In this document: positions 53,413-63,200 of the stretch, piece after piece
Numbering within the stretch: the first letter of the stretch is position 1
Layout of the letters: every line of letters begins with the position of its first letter
Source: Entonaema liquescens
Taxonomy: Eukaryota; Ascomycota; Sordariomycetes; Xylariales; Xylariaceae
DNA: 64,000 bases
Reading direction: 5' to 3'
NCBI GenBank assembly: GCA_902805475.1
Contig: CADCSX010000001.1
Span: 3,906,001 to 3,970,000 of the forward strand
Position numbers and translations under genes: made by a program
The notes under the pieces: model-generated
Told to the model about the DNA's origin: nothing
The model's database searches: none
Seen by the model: the letters and a program-made list of their open reading frames with translations, nothing else

Positions 53413-54346
53413 CCATTGAACGTACTCATTGTACTGTTCAATGGTTACGAGCCCCTGCGGTTCCATCCGTTGGGGCTGCTGCTGCTGCTGCTGCTGCTGC
53501 TCCTGTTGCTGCTCCTGTTGCTGCCTCTGCGCCTCGAGCTGCGCCGGCTGATTCCTTGGCGGCAGCTCTGGGAGATCGAGCGGGATGCCCCGCGCCACCT
53601 GCATCTCATGCATCTTTGCCAAGGAGCGCATCCGCTGCTTCCTTACTCGGCGGCGTGAGACCTTCGTGAAGGAAGCGAAGACCTCTTCCTTCTTTGGATC
53701 GAACTTCTCGTGTTCCATCCAGGCAGTTGCCAGTTCCCCAGATTTGAGGTCATCGCCATCCCCTGGTAATTAATCTCGCCCTTACGCCCTTCTATCCGGT
53801 TCTTTATAAACGGGTTATACCGGCTTGATATGCCGACGACCTCGCCTCTATCGTCGTAGTCGCGCCACACTTGGCCTTTTCCGAGCCAGGTGATATCGCT
53901 ATTAGGCATAGCGCGTCTCAGAGCCGAAGCGGTCTCCGCAAACGAGTATGGGTTCGGCTTTGTAAGGGCCTTACCCGCGACTTGACTTGGGGCCGCTTGT
54001 CCAGCAGTACCCGCATTACCGGCAAGGCCGCCGGCTTCATCTCCTCCTTCTCCTCCGTCTCCTCCGTCTCCTCCGCCCACTCTCGCTCTCTGTATATCTT
54101 CCAAAGAGGCGTTGCGATACTGGGGTGGAAGCTGATGCTTCTCTCCCCGAAACCACGGTGCTCATCCGAGCTACCCGCAACGCCTCCCATGTGGGTATCG
54201 CCGTTATCGTCGACGGTACCGCCGCTATCGCCACCACCACCACCACGAGCACCACCACCACGAGCACTACCACCACCACCACTAATAGTATCACCACCAC
54301 GATTATCACTGCCACTACCACCAACACGAGAAGATTGACTCGCCAT
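52969..54346 (-). CDS. Q-rich, RGG/YRGRG-repeat protein; two frame breaks
   Basis: About 458 residues read through three frames. N-terminus (MASQSSRVGGSGSDNRGGD) is Gly/Ser-rich. Near 54145 a GGGG run breaks the frame; one more G gives EHRGFGGEKHQLPPQYRNASLEDIQ. Residues about 145-210 look globular (TKPNPYSFAETASALRRAMPNSDITWLGKGQVW, YNPFIKNRIEG). Near 53760 a second GGGG run breaks the frame; one more G gives NYQGDGDDLKSGELATAWMEHEKF. Then come polyglutamine tracts (CAG repeats at about 53380-53412 and 53478-53520) and about ten YRGRG/GGYRG units, ending EMDYEE. RGG-type repeats bind RNA and promote condensation, so an RNA-associated role is inferred; arginine methylation is possible. A fragment of this gene recurs at 35031-35255. 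Confidence 0.7.
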
Positions 54347-55247
54347 TTTTCTTAATTTTGTTATTATTGTTGTTATTGTTATTGTTGTTGTTGCTGCGAT
54401 GGCGTCGGATTGTTGTCGGTGTTGGTGTTGATGTTAGTTGTTGAAAAAAAAAGGGAATTTTGCGTGGAAAAATCAAAGGTTAAAATCTAATATCTAGTTG
54501 CCTAAAACGCGTAAAACACGTAAAACACGTATAACGCGTCCACCAGCGATAGCTCTGCAGTCTATTCACTGAGGAGCTCCCTGTAACTAATGCATCTCGC
54601 ATCTTAAGTTAGGTACATTATGTACTTATCTGATGATTACTTACTACCTATATTACTGCTTGAATAATCTCATAACCTTTTTGGACTTCCAGGACTTTCG
54701 GTACATCTTCTAGGTCTTCCTCCTAGATTTATTTTTCGTGTTCTAAGTTTTCTACTTTCTTTTTTATCTTGCCTCTATTTCTACTTGCCCCTTTTCCCTC
54801 TTTTCCTTTTAGTTCTTCTAGGTCTTCTAGATCTCCTAAATCTTCCAGGTCTTCTAGTTCTTCTTAATCTTCTAGATCTTCTAGGTCTTCTAATTCCTCT
54901 TAATCTTCCAGATCTTCTAGTTCTTCTTACTTTTCTAGGTTTTCTAGGTCTTCTAGTTCTTCTTAATCTTCCAGATCTTCTAGGTCTTCTAATTCTTCTT
55001 AGTCTTCTAAGTCTTCTAGGTCTTCTAGGTCTTTTAACTGATTTATATAGTGCAGTAATCTCGTAAGATGCCAGTTGTAAATTGTAGATAACTACCCCTC
55101 GCACCCGTATCCATAGCGACATCTAGGCATCTAACATCTATCTCTAGTTTTAGAATTACGTTAGGCAGCCTTTACGTTTGTAATTTACAACTTCAACAAC
55201 TCCATAATAAGCAATTCAATACAATCTCAATAACTATTGTTTACGAA
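54347..55247. other. Divergent spacer with large TCTTCTAGG minisatellite
   Basis: Just upstream of the Q/RGG gene lies a TTGTTAT/TTGTTG-rich low-complexity leader (54357-54440). From about 54685 to 55040 extends the largest minisatellite of the window, some thirty degenerate copies of the 9-mer TCTTCTAGG and variants (TCTTCTTAA, TCTTCCAGA). It separates two head-to-head island genes. Apparent Arg/Leu-rich open frames in it are repeat artefacts. Confidence 0.75.
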
Positions 55248-57017
55248 ATGGAGAATCGAGTTTTACGTTCACAGTCGGCGCGCGCGTCATCTGGCGCAGG
55301 TCGAAAACGCCAATCAGCAGGGCCAGTAGACAATCCCCGCGGAAAGCGCCGACACACCAATCATGATGACGAGGACGAGGATGAAGAGATGGTAGACGTT
55401 GATAACTCCGAAGATAGCCATGGTGATGAGCGCGATGGCGAATTGGACGACACCGACGAGAGTGAAGACGCCGATGAAAGCGCCGAGGACGAACCTATGA
55501 ACAGTGACGACAACGGCAACGGCAACGGCAACGGTGCGGGCGATAACGGAGAAAGTGAGGATGAGGCGGTCTCCCCGAAACGGTTTCAAAGCGGAAAAGT
55601 GAGGAAAGGAGTAAACGGACAAGGCAGTCGAAGCAAGCAGTGGGTCTCATTCAAGAAGGAGGTTATCGAAGGGGCTAGAGAACTTCCTGGAGGTATCCTA
55701 ACCCACGCCTCGAAGCTCACCTCGAGGCTCAGCGCCCACTCCGTCGCCACCAAGTCTTGGTTGAAGGAAAACCGCCCGGTCGTGACCATGGAGCAGTTGC
55801 TCGGCAGACTACCGGGCGCGGAGACAACTGGCGGCTGGACGCAAGAAAAGGAGGACGACCTCGAGGCCAGATTCGAAGTAAGCCCGCTGCGTGCGTATAC
55901 GGCCAAGAAGCGTAACGTCCACAATCACTTCTGGGCTCTCTGGAGGAAGACGTGCCAACTACGCGGCGTCTTCCCTACCGACGTAATTGGGGCTAAGGAG
56001 TATTTAGAGTACGGAGAGAAGGTAGAGGTGGCCAGCGGGGTTTGGGAGCCCAACCCGAACTGGACCCGTTCTTTTTGTGAGGCTCTGGACTTTCTAATAG
56101 TGGCATCTCCTTGCGGCGGAGACATGGGCCTCCTGTCTCTTTTCATCCGATATGCGGTTGCCTGCTCTATAAACGATAGGCGTTGCGTTCCTATGGATAA
56201 GTCGGGCCGTAGGAGCTCGTATTTCCGCGACCTCGACGACGGGATGAAAAGGGCTAAGGGGTCCAAGAGTCTTCGGGAAATCGGGGACGAAGCTCGTCAG
56301 ACCTGGGAAAGAATCGGCTTACCTATCCCTTGGGAAGGACAAGTCTTGTCGCTTCTGGAGAGCCACCACGGCGACCCAGAAACCGAGCCCTTCGTTCAAC
56401 AGGAAGGGGCCGAGTTCCAGCTGTACGCTGTAACAACCGCCCACTTGAAGGCACTTACAAATGCTTTCAAGATGGTTGTGGAGCTCGGCTATCCATCGTT
56501 TTCGGACATGGATGATCGGTTCAAGGTGATTTCCAATTCCCGATCGGGAAAGGACGCTCCTAAGGACTGGCGGGATCTGACGGAGCTACGTCTACCTTTG
56601 CTCCTGGCCGACATGCGAGTGCGGGAGAAGCGCCGCCTACGGATCGACGCGTCAGCTGACGACACAGACACAGTCCCCGACGACGTCGATATGGATGACG
56701 ACTTGGGCATGAATAATCCTCCATCGCCTCAGAGCGAAGATTCTGCGCAAGATATGGGTGGTATTTCGGGACCGGGATACGAAACCCTAGTTGTGCGGCT
56801 GCCGCGAGGTGAGGCGATGGAAGGGTTCTTCGAGGAAGCTGGCACCTACCTGAGGCACGACGAAGAGCTCACGCGCGCGACGAATATGGCCACAAAATGG
56901 CCTGGGCTACATATACCGACGCTCGTGCCGGCTACCGCGATGGATAATATCCAAGAGGGTAAATCGAAATTGCGAATGGACGCCGATGGGGTTATGGATA
57001 GCATGCTAGGCGAGTGA
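55248..57017 (+). CDS. Island protein with acidic N-terminus and helical domain
   Basis: Intronless, 589 residues. Residues 1-40 are basic with a likely nuclear localisation signal (GRKRQSAGPVDNPRGKRR). Residues 40-110 are strongly acidic with Asp/Glu runs and an NGNGNGNG tract. From about 120 to 480 the chain is helical and globular (SFKKEVIEGARELPGG, HNHFWALWRKTCQLRGVFPTDVIGAKEYLEYG, FCEALDFLIVASPCGGDMGLLSLFIRYAVAC, AFKMVVELGYPSFSDMDDRF). A second acidic stretch (DDVDMDDDLGMNNPPSPQSED) and a C-terminal tail follow. No known domain. A RIP-like copy of its middle and C-terminal half is at 33640-34450. The GGDMGLLSLFIRYA segment resembles a segment of the 48.3-kb protein, hinting at remote homology. 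Confidence 0.82.
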   Translation: MENRVLRSQSARASSGAGRKRQSAGPVDNPRGKRRHTNHDDEDEDEEMVDVDNSEDSHGDERDGELDDTDESEDADESAEDEPMNSDDNGNGNGNGAGDNGESEDEAVSPKRFQSGKVRKGVNGQGSRSKQWVSFKKEVIEGARELPGGILTHASKLTSRLSAHSVATKSWLKENRPVVTMEQLLGRLPGAETTGGWTQEKEDDLEARFEVSPLRAYTAKKRNVHNHFWALWRKTCQLRGVFPTDVIGAKEYLEYGEKVEVASGVWEPNPNWTRSFCEALDFLIVASPCGGDMGLLSLFIRYAVACSINDRRCVPMDKSGRRSSYFRDLDDGMKRAKGSKSLREIGDEARQTWERIGLPIPWEGQVLSLLESHHGDPETEPFVQQEGAEFQLYAVTTAHLKALTNAFKMVVELGYPSFSDMDDRFKVISNSRSGKDAPKDWRDLTELRLPLLLADMRVREKRRLRIDASADDTDTVPDDVDMDDDLGMNNPPSPQSEDSAQDMGGISGPGYETLVVRLPRGEAMEGFFEEAGTYLRHDEELTRATNMATKWPGLHIPTLVPATAMDNIQEGKSKLRMDADGVMDSMLGE

Positions 57018-57830
57018 TAGAGTAACCATAGGTTAATACATATTCTTGGAGTGAACATCTAAACGCGTAAAGGCTTGTAACCCAACGTAAACACCGTACC
57101 AGAGTCCCCGTAGATCTATTCCCGGAAAACCTGCTATGTCCGACTCGACACCGCTTGCTCCCCGTGTCTACGTACACTGCGATCGTGAGGCAACAGGGTT
57201 TTTGGGAAGGCCTGTACGTGGCTTGTTCGTGACTTGTTCGACCATTCTAATCCAAGTCTATCCCCGGCATCACTTCGGTATTGATTTTGGTCCTCGTCAA
57301 CTCGAAATTCCATTTACATAGTAGAATGAAGAACTTTCTAGGTAAGCTAACTCGTAGTCTCCCACGAAGGCAATCTTCTGGCCCCCCAGTTTGCGTGGTA
57401 TCGATCGATGGCCCTTGTTCGTAGCTACATCTGGGTATGCTTCATCCAAGTCTATGCCCTGGTGCAGTACCAATCTGTCCAAGTGACTTCGGTAAGTATT
57501 TCAACCAGTATTCCAGCCTAGCACTAGCCCCGCAAGGCCTAATCGAGCACCCAATTCAACTAGACAGGTCTCTTCGGACATTGATTGTCTACAATCGGGC
57601 AATGGAGATGTACCAAACCGTATGGGAGTCGTGGGGTTGAATAAGGATATGACATGTTGCATCCCGAAATTGACAAGGGAATGATGCCGTAGACTGGCGG
57701 ACGCCGGAGAGGGGCTGGCTTGATACGTGAGTAATCCTAAGATTTATATTTCCCAGCCCCTTAAAACAGCAAAGTGGCAAAAGTCGACAACGTGGTTTTT
57801 CCAAATTTGGCAGAACTAACGTATCTCGGG
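57018..57830. other. Gene-free flank of the island
   Basis: No gene; ordinary base composition. The start of the ~303-bp repeat array becomes recognisable near the right end. Confidence 0.5.
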
Positions 57831-59900
57831 GGTAGTGCTAGACATGAGAGCTTGATTGAAGCCGGTTTTGGCGTGGTAGCTTGAAAGCTCGTCGGGGATT
57901 GATTCATCACAGATCGCATTTACGGCTCAAATTAGGTACAAAGCTCATCTCTGCGTTCCTTGCAGGTTGACTATGCCTCGGACGTAGAGCTCTCCAAGGG
58001 GAATAAACTGGACACGGTTGAGCTATGATAGCCTGTGATCTGATTGAGATATCGCAAAGTTTACATGTTAGGTAGGGTCACAGTTAGAAATGCACCAAAG
58101 TCGACAACGCGAATCATGGACTATTCGGCATCTTAACACTACTCGGACGTAGCTCCAGATATGAGAGCTCGAATGAACCTATTTTGGACGTGGTAGGTTG
58201 CGATTTGGCCAGAAACCAGCCTAGTCTACATTGCAGCTCTGGGTCATACCGGATTATAAATCAACTTTGTTATCTCGCTTTCAGTATATCTAACATATGT
58301 CGGACGTAGAGCTATCCAATACGGATCGAATAACATTGTCCGTTCCCGGATATCTCTTCCCATTGTTGAGAAATAGCAGCCTCTGGATCGAACATGTAGG
58401 ATACTACTGAGATCGATATCTAACTCATTATTGACCCGACACAGACCCCGATACATCCACCAGAGAGCTCGTAGTGAGTACTTTGGATTGGGCCAGTCTA
58501 TGGGTGAGTTCCTCACTTCATTACAAATCTCGTATTTGAGCATGATGAGCTGGAGATTCGACCAAAGTCATTACCGCATCCCCCGGCTCTATGAACACGC
58601 CTCGGAGCTAGGGTAACACTAGAATGGTTGAATGGGACTGGTTGGGGCCCGCTATCCTTTGCCGTCGCCGAGAAATAGCAACCTCTACATCGAACATGTA
58701 AAATAGTACTAAAATGAATATCTAACTCATTATTGCTCTGCTCAAGGCCGCAATACGTTCACCGAAGAGCTCTCTGTCAGTAGACCGAGTGAGCTAAGTT
58801 ATACGTGGAATCCTCGCTTCCCTCCAAAACTCATATTCGAGCATAGTCATCTGGAGATTTCGACCAAGGTCAATGTGCTGTCTTTAACCCTATGAGTACG
58901 CCTCGGAGTTAGAAACGCACTAGACAAGTTGAATGAGACTGGTTTGAGTCCCCTAGCCCTAGGAATCGCCGAGAAATGGTGGCTGCTGGATCGAGGATGT
59001 AAATTAGTACTGAGACGAATATCTCACTCATTCCTGCTCTGTTCAAGAAGCCAATGAGTCCACCAAAGAGCTCTGGGCTGGCACTTTAGAGTGAGCCGGG
59101 TTACGAGCAGGATATCCGCTTCTTTCCAGATGTCGTATGTAGGCATAATCGTTTCGAAATTTTGGACAACGTCATCTCTGCATCTTTCAAGACGGAAAAT
59201 GCACCCCGGAGCTAGATACATGGCAGACAGGTCGAATAAAGTTAATTGGGGCCTGCTAGCTCTAAGAACCTTCGAGAAATAGTATCTTCTGGATCGCATG
59301 CGTAGCATAACGCAGGGGTTGATATCTAGCCTATCTATAAGCCGTTCGCTAAGATCAGACATCCAGCAGAGAGCCCTCTATGAGAACTCTCGAATGAGCC
59401 AAGTTGTAGATCGGAAATCGGACGTCTTTTCAAAGTGCATATGTAGGGGTAATGGAAAGGGGATTTACGAAAAGTCCATCCGTCTACATTTCGGGAACGA
59501 AAAGATACCTCGGAGGTAGCTACGGAGGTAGCAAGTTGAATGAGCCCATCTGCAGCTTGGTATCCTCACAGACCATCGAGAAGCGAGACCCTCTGGATCG
59601 ACATAAATATGGTGGCACTGGTTCCAAAGTCAATCAGAAGAATACAGCGACTCCAAGATATCTGGGATGTAGCTCTTTCCTATCCAAGACGGTTGGTGGT
59701 AGTTAAAGCTTGTTTCGACCAAGATCCCATAGATACAGTTGATGTCCGTATGGAACACGACCTAAGGGCTTCTGCATTGGGCCGTAGCTTGCAGCTCCGA
59801 GTACCCCCAACATACCTCGGACGTAGCCCTTGACAAGCCAAGTTAGATAAGCCTACCTGTGGCCCCACACCTATAAAATCGGTTGAGATCTAGGGACCTC
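57830..59900. repeat. Diverged tandem array, unit about 303 bp
   Basis: A box reading about CGAGAAATAGCA-CCTCTGGATCG recurs at 58368, 58670, 58971, 59274 and 59578 (spacings 302, 301, 303, 304). A second box, CCTCGGACGTAGAGCT-like, recurs at about 57981, 58297, 58602, 58905, 59205, 59510 and 59815 in the same register. Units are diverged but co-linear over their length (CATATTCGAGCAT, TCTAACTCATTATTG, CCACCAAAGAGCTC words recur). Edges are approximate. No open frame in it is credible. Confidence 0.85.
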
Positions 59901-60219
59901 CGGATGGCATACCTAGGCACCTAGTAAAGAGTGAGACACTTTTGAGAGCAGCACTGGAGACACCACGGCCGCGATACGTGTCATGGTAAGCTGTGCTTGA
60001 GCTGTTCCAGGCTAGCATAGGATCGCCAGATCTTGCGGAGATTGAAATTATTCTGTATGCCCCAAGGGTCACCTACCTACATCAGATAGGGATGGGAACT
60101 TAATTTTTCACAACCACGGAGATAATATGTACCAGGGATAGCCCCTGCTCTGGCGACTCTAATGCGCGTACTTTCGTCTCTGTAGCCCCACGGAAAGGCC
60201 CTCGTCTCTTGGTCGAGGT

Positions 60220-63200
60220 GCTTAGGAAGCGGACAGGTTTTAGTATCTGAATCAGGTGTCGAGTTGAAAATCGACTTTATGTAACTAACGCCATTATCTC
60301 TGGATATAGCCTCATGTAGCGGTTTCATCTGCACCATTTTGGCTTTGGTGGCCCCAGGAATCCTGTCGCAATCATAGTTGAAATTATATAGGCAGCGGAA
60401 GGGTTTTATTATGGGATAAACATGTCGAGTTCAATTTTGGTCCTTTCCTTGGTTAAAAAAATGGATAAAATAGCTGGTAGCAAGCTCTATCAAACGCGGC
60501 ACTTGCGGTTGTGACAGCATAAGTCCTAAAATCCGAGTTTCTGAGTGGCTTGCACGGGAAGCTCAAAGGTTATGGTCGGATGTTGAGATGACAATGGGCC
60601 TTTCAGCAGGCCCATTACATGCACCGGATTGCCCTTTCCGAGCTGTTTCGAGCGAACTAGGTTTCGTCGGGTGACTGCAATACTTATATAGTACTCCGGA
60701 TTCATTACAACACCTATTGTAGACTACCAAGAGTCACCATACGGACTGGGGCGAATCGGCGGCAGCTCTAGACCAGAGCACACTAGGTAATCAGGCATTT
60801 CACTCTACGTACCAGGAGGCTCGGTTGGGGATGTCATTTGCGAGTTCCCCAACAGCGCCCCTTGAGGTGGAATCTAGGTATGGGAGTTGGGAGTCAACAA
60901 TCGAATTTTGAATCAATGTCCACAAACACATCTCGGAGGTAGCCCTTGAGAAGCGCTGTCGAACGCACCTGGTCTCGTCTTCATAGCTGCCGTGTCCATC
61001 TTAAAATCGCAATCCCCGGTGCGAGGCAGCGTGCAGTTTGTAGTATGGGAAACAAATGTTGAGTCGACAACGGCACGTATGACTAAGTTGCTATGCTCTT
61101 TAGATAGCCCTCGCTCAGCCATTCAGAAATCCACCAATTGCGCTAGAATATCTCGTATATCGATCTCGCACTTCTCATCTTCAATACGCGAGGCAGCCAA
61201 CGGGTTTTCCGGTGGGAAATAGATGTTGAGTCGACCACGAGACGTATAAAGAAACCCATGTACTTCCTAGATAGCTCCAGCAGAGCCCAATTGATTGACA
61301 CAATGTCCGGTATGATATCTCTCATACTGATGTCGCGTTTTCCGTCTTCATATGCTGGGCAGCCACCGGGTTATTGTGTGAGAAACGGATGTCGAGTTGA
61401 CCGCGAGACTTACAAACAAGCACATATGCTTTTAAGATAGCCCTAAACGAGGCCGTTCGACTGACGCTAGTTCGGATATGATAGCTCTTACCTCTTACTT
61501 TGATATTTGCGATCAACTGGGCAGTGACCAGGTTCAACTATAGCTAGATGTCAAGTCAAGTACCCGACCTACGGACGAGTGATTCCATGCAATAGAAAGC
61601 TCTGTAAAGGAGCTAACGAATGGTATGGCCAAACCTTGGAGATCGCTGATGTAGTATCATGGTCTGCATGTCTAGCATATCATCTAGGGGAGGACTCATG
61701 GAAAATCCACCGGTGTCGAGTCGGGAGTACGGTCCTGGGTACACTGAGATACTGTTACTGAAGACGTGTCCCTTTGATTGTGAGCTGTCCTGTGGAGATC
61801 TTACAAGAGGGATTTTCAATTCTATTCTGGAGTGTTCATGTGTGTTGCGGATATTGTACTGAATTTTACACATGCGTGCTTTTCGCCTGGGGACTTGTCA
61901 AGAATCATACGACTCAGAGAGAGCCAGGGGAAGTCGTTGCGGTCATCAGACGGCTCAGGTGTATCTTACATCGGAAATTGATTCGGTAGAGGAGAAGTTG
62001 TCTCGCAGCCTCGCTCAGAAGACGGCATGACAAGTCCCCAGTCTCTGGTAGATTTAACCCGTCTGAGTCTAGGCACACTCTAAGCTGTTCATGGGGGCAT
62101 GTCTGGGCGTTGTATCGTCATCCCGCAGCGACCCGAGAATCACCGGTCAATTGATAGGTATCCCTCCGCACGTAAAGGGGTAATTTGGCAAACCCGTGCT
62201 GACCATACCACGAGGCGCTAGCTAGATATATCCAGTCTGGGGCTCTCTAACGCACGAAGTTTGGTAATTGTAGGCTAATCCTTCGATTCACAATCTACAA
62301 GTACATACCTGGGCAGCGGCTAGTTTTAACTACGGGCATACGATGTCGAGTCCAAGACCACGGTTAGGGGAAATCCAGGATATACATTAAATAGAGAATA
62401 TTCAGACGAGTCGAATCCATATGGGATGATTATTTTGTGATCAGTGGTTCGCTCTCCATATCCAATTGTATGCAGCTAGGGAACGAACGGGTTTTCTTGC
62501 CAAAATCAAATGTCGAGTCAACAATAGGAGGTACTGACGGGTGAGTGCGTGGGTCAAGTAGAGAAAGTCCAGCTCTATCTAAAGGACCTGGAAGCAAAGT
62601 TATGCGGTCAATTGAACTTTCGCAATCCTTCGGCGTGTTTAGGTAGGGAGCAGCTTGGTTTTATGATACAAATTCAATGTCCAGTTCACCACGATAGATA
62701 CAGGAGATATTAGACTAGGACGAGATAGAAGAGGCTCGGCTCTACACAACGCGCTTAAGATGGATGTTTTCCGGCGAGGTAAAGCTTCACAATGCTAGAG
62801 TATATCAGGCTTAGGAGCGACCGGGTTTTACCACCAAAATTCAATGTCGAGTCCGCGATAGTAGATACAGCAAAGGCGATAGTATCATTAAATAGAAAAA
62901 GATCAGGGTTAGCTAAACCACCTAAAACAAATGTCCTGCCACTAACTGGGGATCCGCAGCCTTTTAGTATAGGTACGCAGGTAGCGGCCGGGTTTTAATA
63001 TGTAATTTAGATGTCGAGTTGACCTTAAGCGCTACTGAGACGTTGATATGCTCCCAAGGTAGGGCTCAGTAAGACGTACTAGAGTGCTCTAAAACGGCCC
63101 TTGTAGGTCTAAGGGTTGGCACAGAATCCCCAAGTGTGCTTGGTCAGGCAGCGGTCGGCTTTTAATATGAAAGTTGAATGTCTAGTCGGCTATTGCAGAT

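Noticed and set aside
54037..55122. Val- or Arg/Pro-rich open frames in spacer and minisatellite
   Set aside because: They are translations of GGT/CCA and TCTTCTAGG repeats in non-coding frames.
36389..57017. Proof of an endogenous virus
   Set aside because: Only the helicase has motifs shared with some RNA-virus enzymes, and its winged-helix region points to cellular DEAH relatives; no polymerase or capsid match is visible.
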